Shown piece by piece: positions 32,744-40,516 of a stretch of DNA of 49,879 nucleotides. Location of the stretch: positions 1 through 49,879 of the forward strand of contig JBDSIR010000033.1 in assembly GCA_039917855.1 (NCBI GenBank). The letters run 5' to 3'. A model generated the notes under the pieces. That model saw nothing but the letters and a program-made list of their open reading frames with translations. It did no database searches and had not been told where the DNA came from. Position numbers and translations under genes: made by a program. The stretch's first letter is position 1, and each line of letters starts with the position of its first letter. Source of the stretch: CAMLHU01 sp039917855 (GTDB lineage Bacteria > Gemmatimonadota > Gemmatimonadetes > Gemmatimonadales > GWC2-71-9).

Positions 32744-34027
32744 TCACACCTCGATGATCTGGTCCCGGCGCGTCCCCACGCTCACATACCGGATCGGCGC
32801 CTCGGCGAGATCCTGCAGGCGATCCAGGTACGCTCGGGCGGCCGGCGGGAGGTCGGCCAGCTTCCGGGCCTTGGTGGTGTCCTTCTGCCATCCCGGGAGG
32901 GTCTCGTACACCGGACGGACCCCGTTCAGGCTCTCGACATCGGCCGGCATCACGTCACAGGGGGTGCCGTCGGAGTTGAGGTAGCTCACTCCCACCGGGA
33001 TCTCGGCGAAGGTGTCGAGCACGTCGAGCTTGGTGACGGCCAGGCCGGTGAGACCGTTCACCCGCACCGAGTAGCGCACCACCATCGCGTCGAACCAGCC
33101 ACAGCGTCGCGGCCGCCCCGTCGTTGCCCCGAACTCGTGCCCCAACTTGCGCAGCTTATCCTCATCGGGAGCCTCAGCCTCCGTGGGGAGGGGGCCATTC
33201 CCGACCCGGGTCGTGTACGCCTTCACCACGCCGAGGACACCGTCGATATAGGTCGGGCCGATGCCGGCACCGGTGCAGGCGCCACCCGCCGTGGTGTTGG
33301 ACGAGGTGACGAAGGGATAGGTGCCGTGATCGACATCGAGCAGCGCGCCCTGGGCTCCTTCGAGGAGGACCCGTTTTCCCTCCTTGAGCGCGCGGAAGAC
33401 GATCTTGCCGGTGTCCTTGGCGAGCGGCAGGATCCTCGGCGCCAGCCGCTCGAGCATCACCACGTGCTCATCGAGCGACGCCCGTTCCGGCACGCCGAGG
33501 AGCTCGAGCGTGTGGTTGGCGCGGGCGACCGCCTCGGTGAGGATGGCGCGCGCGCGCCTCAAGTCGCGCAGGTCGGCCACTCGGAGCCCGCGACGGCCGA
33601 TCTTCGCCTCGTAGGTCGGGCCGATACCGCGCCCCGTGGTCCCGATCTGCTGGCTCGCCTCGTGCGCCCGGTCCAGCAGCTTGTGGTACGGCAGCACCAG
33701 GTGGGCGCGGTCGGAGAGGAACAAGCGCCCTTCGATGCGGATCCCCTTGGCCGCCACTTCGTCGATCTCGGCGAAGAGCTGGTCGGGGTCGAGCACCACA
33801 CCGTTCCCGATGAGACAGTGCACCCGGGGGTGCAGTATCCCTGACGGGATCTGGTGCAGCACGAAGTTCGTGGGTCCGAGGTCCACGGTGTGGCCCGCGT
33901 TGGCGCCCCCCTGGTACCGCACCACGTAGTCGGCCCGCTCGGCCAGCACATCGACGAGCTTGCCCTTCCCTTCGTCGCCCCACTGGGCGCCGACGACCAC
34001 CAGACAGGTGTGCTTCGGATCGAACAC
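32744..34027 (-). CDS. purA: Adenylosuccinate synthetase
   Basis: Makes adenylosuccinate from IMP, aspartate and GTP. 427 aa, normal length. P-loop-like GAQWGDEGKGKLVD at the N-terminus, NAGHTV, GRGIGPTYEAKIGR, EGAQGALLDVDHGTYPFVTSS, and VTKLDVLDTF. GTG start 34027 with GGGAG 8 nt upstream. A strong promoter and terminator-like hairpin lie in the leader. Confidence 0.97.
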   Translation of the reverse strand: MFDPKHTCLVVVGAQWGDEGKGKLVDVLAERADYVVRYQGGANAGHTVDLGPTNFVLHQIPSGILHPRVHCLIGNGVVLDPDQLFAEIDEVAAKGIRIEGRLFLSDRAHLVLPYHKLLDRAHEASQQIGTTGRGIGPTYEAKIGRRGLRVADLRDLRRARAILTEAVARANHTLELLGVPERASLDEHVVMLERLAPRILPLAKDTGKIVFRALKEGKRVLLEGAQGALLDVDHGTYPFVTSSNTTAGGACTGAGIGPTYIDGVLGVVKAYTTRVGNGPLPTEAEAPDEDKLRKLGHEFGATTGRPRRCGWFDAMVVRYSVRVNGLTGLAVTKLDVLDTFAEIPVGVSYLNSDGTPCDVMPADVESLNGVRPVYETLPGWQKDTTKARKLADLPPAARAYLDRLQDLAEAPIRYVSVGTRRDQIIEV

Positions 34028-34040
34028 GTTCCACTCCCGG

Positions 34041-34072
34041 ACAAAACGAAACAGGCCCCGATGGGGGGCCTG
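34041..34072 (-). terminator. Terminator-like hairpin in the purA leader
   Basis: On the minus strand CAGGCCCC, 5-nt loop, GGGGCCTG, then TTTCGTTTTG, 14 nt before the GTG. It lies just downstream of the promoter at 34093-34120, so it could attenuate purA. Confidence 0.7.
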
Positions 34073-34092
34073 TGCGGTGTATCCTCTGGTGG

Positions 34093-34120
34093 AATCTAGT
34101 CGCGGTGTTCAGGCTGTCAA
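34093..34120 (-). promoter_or_regulatory. purA promoter
   Basis: TTGACA (34115-34120), 16-nt spacer, TAGATT (34093-34098) on the minus strand; the best sigma-70 match in the window. The predicted leader is about 60 nt. Confidence 0.65.
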
Positions 34121-34125
34121 ATCCG

Positions 34126-34236
34126 GCGCCTGGAGCCTGGAGAGGCTGTTCAAAAGCTCTGATGCCGTCCGCCGCCTCGCCAGACTCTAGACTCTAGGCT
34201 CTATACTCTAGACTCTATACTCTAGACTCCAGGCGC
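34126..34236. repeat. Heptamer word array downstream of the PilT-like gene
   Basis: The minus strand of 34182-34236 reads GGAGTCT, AGAGTAT, AGAGTCT, AGAGTAT, AGAGCCT, AGAGTCT, AGAGTCT. 34126-34145 is the short inverted arm (GCGCCTGGAGCCTGGAGAGG). Same AGAGNNN word as 3617-3722. The PilT-like gene's TAG stop is in the array. Confidence 0.9.
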
Positions 34237-35328
34237 ACCCCTCGGACCACTTGCCCTGGCCTGCACCTCCGGGTCCGCCGTCAGCGCCGCCCGGGCGGTC
34301 TCGGCCGCCACCGCCTGCTGCTCCACCAGGTCGTCGAGGTGCTGACCGAAGGTCTGGCTCCCGACCTCTTCCCGCCCCCGGATCATTTCGATCTTGAGGT
34401 CCTCGAACCGGTGCGGATCGCGGAGGATCTCCCGCACCCGCGGGGTCGCGACCAGGACCTCCACCGCCGCGACCCGCCCGTCCCCGTCTTTCTTGGGAAT
34501 GAGCCGCTGGGCCACCACCGCCCGGAGCGCCTCCGACACCCGCACCCGGCCGATGTCCCGCTCCTCGAGCGGGAAGACCGAGAAGAGCCGCTGCAGCGTC
34601 GAATTGACGTCGGCGGTCGGCATCGCGGCGATGACAAGGTGCCCTTCTTCCGCCGCCTTGATGGCGAGATCGACGGTGCCCTGGTCGCGCAGGTCGCCGA
34701 GGACGATGACGTCGGGGTCCTGGCGGAGCGAGGCGCGCAGCCCGATCTCGAGTGACGCCGTGTCGACGCCGACCTCGCGCTGCGTCACCGAGCAGTTGAT
34801 GTCGCGGTGGAGGAATTCGATCGGGTTCTCCAGGCTGACGACATGCTTGGAGAGGTTCTGGTTGATGTGGTGCACCATCGCCGCGACGGTCGAACTCTTG
34901 CCGCTCCCGGTGACGCCAGTGATCAGCACCAGCCCCCGCTCCGACTCCGCGATGCGCTTGAGCACCTCCGGGAGCCCCAGCTCATCGAGCGAGGGGACCG
35001 CGAACGGGATGACCCGCATTACGATCATCACGGAGGAGCGCTGGCGCAGGAGGTTCACCCGGAACCGTCCCACCCCCGGCATCCCCCAGGAGCAGTCGTA
35101 GTCGTGCAGCGTTTCGAGCGCGCTGCGGGTCGCGTCGTCGGGCAGGAGCCGGAGCGCGATGGCGCGGGTCTGGGCCGGGGTGAGGCGCTGTTTGGTGAGC
35201 GCCACCAGCTTGCCGTTCACCCGGGCGCGGAAGACATCCCCCGCCTTGATATGCAAGTCGCTGGCGCCGCGCTCGACCGCCGCGCGGATGATCTTCTCGA
35301 TCCCGGAACTCGCGCTGTCCTGTGGCAT
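34222..35328 (-). CDS. PilT/PilU-like secretion ATPase with altered catalytic motifs
   Basis: 368 aa hexameric-type AAA ATPase of the type IV pilus retraction family: N-terminal GASDLHIKAG domain, Walker A TGVTGSGKSS (137-146). Typical EDPIE is ENPIE (167-171), Walker B GEMRD is GDLRD (211-215), and the His-box LHT is MPT (236-238), so the catalytic Glu and conserved His are replaced. It may be a PilU-like or inactive regulator. No pilus genes are nearby. ATG 35328 follows trpS by 1 nt. Confidence 0.9.
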   Translation of the reverse strand: MPQDSASSGIEKIIRAAVERGASDLHIKAGDVFRARVNGKLVALTKQRLTPAQTRAIALRLLPDDATRSALETLHDYDCSWGMPGVGRFRVNLLRQRSSVMIVMRVIPFAVPSLDELGLPEVLKRIAESERGLVLITGVTGSGKSSTVAAMVHHINQNLSKHVVSLENPIEFLHRDINCSVTQREVGVDTASLEIGLRASLRQDPDVIVLGDLRDQGTVDLAIKAAEEGHLVIAAMPTADVNSTLQRLFSVFPLEERDIGRVRVSEALRAVVAQRLIPKKDGDGRVAAVEVLVATPRVREILRDPHRFEDLKIEMIRGREEVGSQTFGQHLDDLVEQQAVAAETARAALTADPEVQARASGPRGAPGV

Positions 35329-35329
35329 C

Positions 35330-36325
35330 TTACCCCTTCCGCTCCGGCAGGAATCCCATCCGCTGACGCACCGTGGCCATCGTGACCTTCGCCAGCCCGC
35401 GGGCCCGCTCCGCGCCCGCGGCGAGCACCGCATCGACCGTCTCGGGGGTCTGCTGGAGCGCGGCCGCCCGCTCGCGCATCGGCGCGAACGCCGCACTCAT
35501 GTTGTCGGCCAGCACCTTCTTGCAATCGAGGCATCCCCACCCCGCCGTCCGGCACTTCTGATCCACCTCGGCCACGGTGGTCGGCGGCGAGAAGTGCTTG
35601 TGCAGACTGAAGATGTTGCAGATCTCGGGGTTGCCCGGGTCCTTCTTGGTCTTCCGCGCGGGGTCGGTGAGAGCGGGGCGGAGTTTCTCCCAGATGACCT
35701 CGGGCTCATCGAGCAGGCCCACCGTGTTGCCGAGGCTCTTCGACATCTTGGCCTGGCCATCGAGACCCATGATGCGGCGGGCGGTCCCGACGATCGCCTT
35801 CGGCTCCGGGAACACCGGCGCGTCAGGCGCGAATTCGGCGTTCCATTTGCGGGCGATCTCGCGCGCCAGCTCGAGGTGCTGCACCTGGTCGTCGCCGACC
35901 GGCACCGCGTCGGCGCGGTAGAGGAGGATATCCGCCGCCATCAGCACCGGATAGACCAACAGCCCCGTGGGGATGCTCTCGAATCGTTGTGACTTATCTT
36001 TGAACTGGGTCATCCGCTCGAGTTCCCCCAGCGGCGTGACCGTGGTCAGAAGCCACTGCAACTCGGCGTGCTCGCTCACATGCGACTGGACGAACAGGGT
36101 GGCCTTGGCCGGATCGATCCCCGCCGCGAGCAGACCGAGCGCCATGTCGCGGGTACGCTGGGTGAGCGACGACGGCTCGTACTTCCCGGTCACGGCGTGC
36201 AGATCCACCACGCAGATGAGGCACTCTTCCTTGTGCTGCAGCTCGACCCAGTTCTTCACCGCGCCGAGGTAGTTGCCGATGTGCAGCTCGCCGGAAGGCT
36301 GGATGCCTGAGAAGATGCGCGCCAT
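35330..36325 (-). CDS. trpS: Tryptophanyl-tRNA synthetase
   Basis: Charges tRNA-Trp. 331 aa class I enzyme with the HIGH-like ELHIGNYLG, the KMSKS signature as AKMSKSLGNT, and GDDQVQHLELAREIA in the Rossmann core. First gene of trpS-pilT-like. A promoter with TAGTTT 6 nt from the start codon suggests a leaderless message. Confidence 0.97.
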   Translation of the reverse strand: MARIFSGIQPSGELHIGNYLGAVKNWVELQHKEECLICVVDLHAVTGKYEPSSLTQRTRDMALGLLAAGIDPAKATLFVQSHVSEHAELQWLLTTVTPLGELERMTQFKDKSQRFESIPTGLLVYPVLMAADILLYRADAVPVGDDQVQHLELAREIARKWNAEFAPDAPVFPEPKAIVGTARRIMGLDGQAKMSKSLGNTVGLLDEPEVIWEKLRPALTDPARKTKKDPGNPEICNIFSLHKHFSPPTTVAEVDQKCRTAGWGCLDCKKVLADNMSAAFAPMRERAAALQQTPETVDAVLAAGAERARGLAKVTMATVRQRMGFLPERKG

Positions 36326-36331
36326 AGCGGG

Positions 36332-36360
36332 AAACTACCTGTCACCCAAGAAAGCCGCAA
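36332..36360 (-). promoter_or_regulatory. trpS promoter, leaderless type
   Basis: TTGCGG (36355-36360), 17-nt spacer, TAGTTT (36332-36337), then 6 nt to the ATG at 36325 on the minus strand. Confidence 0.55.
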
Positions 36361-36361
36361 G

Positions 36362-37144
36362 ATGTTGTCATCCTTGGACTTAAGGGACATCGCCCGACAC
36401 GCCGCCGCGGCTGCGGCTGGCTTCCTCCGCACCACGGTGCCACCCGCCGCCGGCGCCTGGGAGGCAAAGAGCCCGCATGACTGGGTCACTTCGGTGGACC
36501 GCGAGGCCGAAGAGCGGATCCGCGAAGTGCTCCTGCGCTCGGCGCCAGGATCGCGCGTGGTCGGTGAGGAGTTGGGTCCGGAACTGGTCTCCGGCGGTCT
36601 CGTCTGGATCGTCGATCCACTAGACGGCACTACGAATTACCTGCACCGATTCCCGGTCTACTCCGTCTCGATCGCCGCCCAGCTCGATGGGCTCCTGGTG
36701 GCCGGAGTGGTCCACGACGTGACGCGGGGGGCGGTCTACCACGCCGCGCTCGGCGCCGGGGCCTGGAGCGGGGAGACACCCATCACGGTCTCGGCCCTGA
36801 AGGATCCCGGGCAGGCACTCCTAGGCACCGGGTTCCCATTCAAGCATCTCGATCGGGCCGACCTGTACCTTGCTCAAATGCGCCGGGTCATCGCGAGCAC
36901 CAGCGGTATCCGTCGCGCCGGCTCGGCGGCGCTCGATCTCGCCTGGGTGGCGGCAGGGGTGTTCGATGCGTTCTGGGAACTGGAACTCGCTCCCTGGGAC
37001 ATCGCCGCGGGGATCGTGCTGGTGCGGGCTGCAGGGGGCATGGTGACGGACTTCGAGGGGAATACGATCGGCGCGGCGCACACCGGTGTGGTGGCGGGGA
37101 ATCCGTGGATGCACGAGTGGCTGCTGAAGAGCCTCTCCCCCTGA
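36362..37144 (+). CDS. Inositol monophosphatase family protein (SuhB-like)
   Basis: 260 aa Mg-dependent phosphatase. Motifs: VGEELGPEL, metal-binding WIVDPLDGTTNYLHRFP, LLGTGFPF and WDIAAGIVLVRAAGG. May hydrolyse inositol phosphate, histidinol phosphate or related substrates; not resolvable. ATG 36362, divergent from trpS. Its TGA stop sits in a CT-rich palindrome. Confidence 0.92.
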   Translation: MLSSLDLRDIARHAAAAAAGFLRTTVPPAAGAWEAKSPHDWVTSVDREAEERIREVLLRSAPGSRVVGEELGPELVSGGLVWIVDPLDGTTNYLHRFPVYSVSIAAQLDGLLVAGVVHDVTRGAVYHAALGAGAWSGETPITVSALKDPGQALLGTGFPFKHLDRADLYLAQMRRVIASTSGIRRAGSAALDLAWVAAGVFDAFWELELAPWDIAAGIVLVRAAGGMVTDFEGNTIGAAHTGVVAGNPWMHEWLLKSLSP

Positions 37145-37228
37145 CCCCCTCCCCGCAAAGCGGGGAGGGGGAACGCACGGCGCGCCTCCCCCTCTCCGCT
37201 TCGCGGAGAGGGGGTCGGGGGGAGAGGC
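37131..37228. repeat. CT-rich double-hairpin palindrome after the monophosphatase
   Basis: Two perfect 12-bp hairpins, CCCCCTCCCCGC/GCGGGGAGGGGG (37145-37171) and CCCCCTCTCCGC/GCGGAGAGGGGG (37188-37214). The outer 26-nt arms (37131-37156 and 37203-37228) also match at 24 of 26 positions, giving two alternative folds. The TGA stop lies in it. Confidence 0.9.
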
Positions 37229-37238
37229 GGAAATGACA

Positions 37239-37262
37239 AGGGCCCCAGATTTCTGGAGCCCT
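37239..37262 (-). terminator. Terminator of map and the ribosomal superoperon
   Basis: Minus strand AGGGCTCCAG, AAAT loop, CTGGGGCCCT: a 10-bp stem with one G-U pair, then TGTCATTTCC. It lies 28 nt after the map stop. Confidence 0.7.
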
Positions 37263-37290
37263 CAGGACGTTCAGCGACAGGCGTCGTGCA

Positions 37291-38040
37291 TCACGCCGTC
37301 GTCAGGATCACCGGCCCCTGCTCCGTGATCACCACGGTGTGTTCGAAATGGGCGGAAAGGGACCCGTCGAGGGTAACGACGGTCCACTTGTCGTCGAGGG
37401 TGCGGGTGGCGGGATCTCCGGCGGTGATCATCGGCTCGATGGCGATGGTCATCCCCGCCTTGAGCACGGGGCCGCGCTTGGGGCGCCCGTAATTCGGGAC
37501 TTGCGGCTCCTCGTGGAAGGTGCGGCCGATGCCGTGCCCCACGAGTTCGCGGACGACCCCGAACCCCGCACCTTCGGCCACATTCTGGACCGCGTGGCCG
37601 ATATCCCCGACGTGGTTCCCCGCTTTCGCTTCGTCGATCCCCGCATACAGCGACGCTTCCGTCACCTTGAGCAGGCGCACGGCCTCGGGAGAGATCTCCC
37701 CGACCGGATAGGTGCGCGCGGAATCCGCGTGGATCCCGTCGAGCATCACCCCGACGTCGGCGGTGAAGACGTTCCCGTCGCTCAGCACCCGCTTTTTCGA
37801 CGGGATGCCGTGAACGATCTCTTCGTTGATCGAGGTGCAGAGGGTCGCGGGGAAGCCGTAGAGTCCCTTGAACGAGGGAATGCCACCCCGGGCGCGGATG
37901 AATTCCTCCGCGATCCGGTCGAGCTCGAAGGTGGAGATCCCGGGACGGACATGGGACACCAGGTCGGCCAGCACGGCGTACACGATGCGGCCGGCGGCCC
38001 GCATCGTGTCGATCTCCGTGCGCGACTTGAGGATGATCAT
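37291..38040 (-). CDS. map: Methionine aminopeptidase, type I
   Basis: Removes N-terminal Met from new proteins. 249 aa; metal ligands in TADVGVMLDGIHADSAR (two Asp), GHGIGRTFHEEP (His) and IEPM / HFEHTVV (two Glu). Follows adk by 5 nt, completing secY-adk-map. The usual infA-rpmJ-rpsM-rpsK-rpsD-rpoA-rplQ genes do not follow. Confidence 0.97.
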   Translation of the reverse strand: MIILKSRTEIDTMRAAGRIVYAVLADLVSHVRPGISTFELDRIAEEFIRARGGIPSFKGLYGFPATLCTSINEEIVHGIPSKKRVLSDGNVFTADVGVMLDGIHADSARTYPVGEISPEAVRLLKVTEASLYAGIDEAKAGNHVGDIGHAVQNVAEGAGFGVVRELVGHGIGRTFHEEPQVPNYGRPKRGPVLKAGMTIAIEPMITAGDPATRTLDDKWTVVTLDGSLSAHFEHTVVITEQGPVILTTA

Positions 38041-38045
38041 GCGGC

Positions 38046-38609
38046 TCAGCGCCCGAGCACCTGGCGGACGCGCTCGCTCACCTGTTCCACGGTGCCCACG
38101 GCGTCGATGGTGTAGACCGTGCCGCGGGTGCGGTACCAGTCGAGGACCGGCGCGGTCTGGTCGCGGTAGGCCTTGAGACGGACGGCCACGGCGGCGGGAT
38201 CGTCGTCGGCGCGATGCTCGACGCCCCGGCGCTTCTCCAGGCGGGCCAGGAGCTCGGCATCGGCCACGTCGAAGAAGAGGACGTGGTCCATCCGGCGACG
38301 GAGTCGGTCGAGGATGGCGTGGACACCTTTGGCCTGGGGGATGGTGCGGACGACCCCGTCGAAGATCACACCCGTGGGCGCCGCCGCGACTTCGTCCGCG
38401 ACCACCCCGAGGATCAGGTCGTCGGACACCAGCTGCCCTGCTTCCATCACCGCCTTGGCCATGAGGCCGAGGGGGGTGCCGCGCGCGACCGCGTCGCGGA
38501 GGAGGTCGCCGGTGGCGAACTTGGGGAGTCCAAGTCGCTGGGCCAGCAGGGCGCCCTGGGTGCCCTTGCCGGCGCCGGGTGGGCCGAGGAGGAGGATATC
38601 CATCGTCAC
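38046..38609 (-). CDS. adk: Adenylate kinase, short form
   Basis: 187 aa; interconverts ATP+AMP and 2 ADP. P-loop GPPGAGKGTQ, FATGDLLRDAV and DDDPAAVAVRLKAY are present. It lacks the full LID domain (short type), and the usual DGFPRT AMP-site motif reads DGVVRT. GTG 38609 chosen because GGGAG lies 12 nt upstream; ATG 38603 is possible. Confidence 0.93.
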   Translation of the reverse strand: MTMDILLLGPPGAGKGTQGALLAQRLGLPKFATGDLLRDAVARGTPLGLMAKAVMEAGQLVSDDLILGVVADEVAAAPTGVIFDGVVRTIPQAKGVHAILDRLRRRMDHVLFFDVADAELLARLEKRRGVEHRADDDPAAVAVRLKAYRDQTAPVLDWYRTRGTVYTIDAVGTVEQVSERVRQVLGR

Positions 38610-38626
38610 GGGCAGACACTCCCGAT

Positions 38627-38719
38627 GGTGAGTGGTAAGCGGTGAGCAGTAAGCAGGAAGCGGGGTGGATCAGGGCGAACCCATCCAACCCCGCTTACCG
38701 CTTACCGCTCACTGCTCAC
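38627..38719. repeat. Heptamer word palindrome between secY and adk
   Basis: Left 38627-38667: GTGAGTG, GTAAGCG, GTGAGCA, GTAAGCA, GGAAGCG. The reverse complement of 38688-38719 reads GTGAGCA, GTGAGCG, GTAAGCG, GTAAGCG; 27 of 32 positions match. Splits otherwise tightly packed operon genes. Confidence 0.92.
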
Positions 38720-38724
38720 GTAGT

Positions 38725-40041
38725 TCAGATGTACCGCTGCTGGCGTCCGCGGAACCGGACGCGGCCCTTCATCATGAGGCTGTCGTACTTCCGGAGCGTC
38801 CGATGCTGTTCGATCTGGGCGATGGTGTCGAGGAGCACACCCACCACGATCAGGACCGAGGTCCCACCGAAGGCCGACTGGAAGCCGAGGCCCTTCGAGA
38901 CGAGGAAGGGGACCAGGGCGATGCCGGCCAGGAAGAGGGCGCCGGGGAGGGTCACCCGGGCAAGCACGCCGTCGACATAGTCGGCGGTGGCCGCGCCGGG
39001 CTTCACGCCGGGCACGAAGGCGCCCTGCTTCTTCAGGTTCTCCGCGATGTCGACGGTCGGGAAGACGATCGAGATGTAGAAGTAGCTGAACAGGACGGTG
39101 AGCACCGTGAAGGTGATCATGTACGGGTAGTCGCCGGGGGTGAAGAAGCTCGAGAGCTCCCGAAGGACCGGCGAATCGGGGGCGAAGCTGGCCAGGGTGC
39201 CCGGAACGATGATGATCGTCTGGGCGAAGATGATCGGCATCACGCTGGCGGTCAGCAGCCGGACTGGGATGAAGGTCTTCTTCCCCTCCTGAATGCGCCC
39301 ACGGCCCATCACCTTGCGCGGCACCTGGATCGGGATGCGGCGTGCGGCCATGGTCATCGCGACCGTCACGGCCACCACCGCCAGGATGATGGCAAGGTAG
39401 GCCACCACGCCGATGGCGGAGATGACGTTGGTCTGGACGTACTGCACCATCTGGATGATGGACGGCCAGAGCTGGTCCAGGATCGAGAAGGTGATCAGCA
39501 GGCTCATCCCGTTGCCGATGCCGCGCTCGGTGATCTGCTCACCGAGCCACATCACAAAGATGGCGCCGGTGGTGAGCACCATCACCATCGTGGCGAGGAA
39601 CCCGGGGCCCGGATTAGTTACCGCGCCGGGGATCTGCTGCTCGACGAACAACGCGAAGGTGTACGACTGGGCCAGCGCGATGGCGATGGTGGCGTACCGG
39701 GTCCACTGGGTGATCTTCTTGCGCCCGTCCTCTTCCCGCTGAAGCTTCTGCACCTGGGGGACCAGGCCGCCCATCAGCTGGAAGATGATCGATGCCGAGA
39801 TGTACGGCATGATCCCGAGCGCGAAGATCGTGGACCGGGTGAGGCCGCCGCCCAGGGTGTCGTACAGCCCGAAGAAGCCCTTCGCGGCCGAGTTGTTGAT
39901 GAAATCGGAGAGCGCCTGGACATTCACGCCCGGCGCCGCGATATGGGCGCCGATGCGGAAGACCAGGAGCGCGAGGCCGGTGAACAGCAGCTTGCGCCGG
40001 AGTTCCCCGTCGATGCCCAGCGACATGTTGGGGGCGGTCAC
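38725..40041 (-). CDS. secY: Preprotein translocase subunit SecY
   Basis: Channel subunit of the Sec translocon; 438 aa with ten membrane helices. Seen: LALLVFRIGAHIAAPG, GLYDTLGGGLTRSTIFALGI, ALSDFINNSA and MPIIFAQTII. GTG 40041 has AGGAG 7 nt upstream and is preferred to a longer frame overlapping rplO. Last of the spc-type ribosomal genes before adk. Confidence 0.96.
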   Translation of the reverse strand: MTAPNMSLGIDGELRRKLLFTGLALLVFRIGAHIAAPGVNVQALSDFINNSAAKGFFGLYDTLGGGLTRSTIFALGIMPYISASIIFQLMGGLVPQVQKLQREEDGRKKITQWTRYATIAIALAQSYTFALFVEQQIPGAVTNPGPGFLATMVMVLTTGAIFVMWLGEQITERGIGNGMSLLITFSILDQLWPSIIQMVQYVQTNVISAIGVVAYLAIILAVVAVTVAMTMAARRIPIQVPRKVMGRGRIQEGKKTFIPVRLLTASVMPIIFAQTIIIVPGTLASFAPDSPVLRELSSFFTPGDYPYMITFTVLTVLFSYFYISIVFPTVDIAENLKKQGAFVPGVKPGAATADYVDGVLARVTLPGALFLAGIALVPFLVSKGLGFQSAFGGTSVLIVVGVLLDTIAQIEQHRTLRKYDSLMMKGRVRFRGRQQRYI

Positions 40042-40045
40042 GCGC

Positions 40046-40516
40046 TCACTCCTCGATGCGTCCGCCGGCCTGCTCGATCTTGGCGCGGGCGGCCGCCGAA
40101 ACGGCGACGCCGCGCAGGACATAGGCCCGGGTGACCTCACCGGTGCCGAGGATCTTGGCCGGCTGCCTCACCTTGCTGATCAGGCCGGCGGTATGCAGCG
40201 TCTCCAGGTTGACCTCCGGAGCGGTGACCTTGGCCAGATCCTTCAGGTTCACGGGCTGGGCCGCGACCTTGAACGGATTGGTGAAACCCCGCTTCGGCAT
40301 CCGCCGGAACATCGGCATCTGCCCGCCTTCGAACCCGGGGTTCACGGTCTTGCCGGCGCGGGCCTTCTGGCCCTTGTGCCCCTTGCCGCTGGTCTTGCCG
40401 AGCCCGGAACCGGGACCGCGACCGACGCGCTTGCGGTAGTGGGTGGAGCCTTCGGCGGGCTTCAGGGTCGAGAGGGTGACCTTTGCGACCGTGGCCTCTT
40501 CCTTCTTGCGCGCCAT
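40046..40516 (-). CDS. rplO: 50S ribosomal protein L15
   Basis: 156 aa. RKRVGRGPGSGLGKTSGKGHKGQKAR is the rRNA-binding N-terminal tail (quoted in part: GRGPGSGLGKTSGKGHKGQ), followed by PGFEGGQMPMFRRMPKRGF. ATG 40516 overlaps the rpmD TGA by 1 nt and has AAGGAGG before it. About 15 extra residues precede the usual L15 start. Confidence 0.97.
   Translation of the reverse strand: MARKKEEATVAKVTLSTLKPAEGSTHYRKRVGRGPGSGLGKTSGKGHKGQKARAGKTVNPGFEGGQMPMFRRMPKRGFTNPFKVAAQPVNLKDLAKVTAPEVNLETLHTAGLISKVRQPAKILGTGEVTRAYVLRGVAVSAAARAKIEQAGGRIEE

Noticed and set aside
31203..32891. 562-codon version of GlyS
   Set aside because: The extra N-terminus is encoded by repeat sequence and lacks homology; GlyS homology starts at 32534.
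3617..38719. CRISPR array interpretation of the short-word repeats
   Set aside because: Periods are only 6-8 nt with no unique spacers, no cas genes, and the arms are inverted.
38665..40134. 489-codon + strand open frame over secY
   Set aside because: Exact antisense of SecY; low-complexity Asp/His/Gly composition, no recognisable domain.
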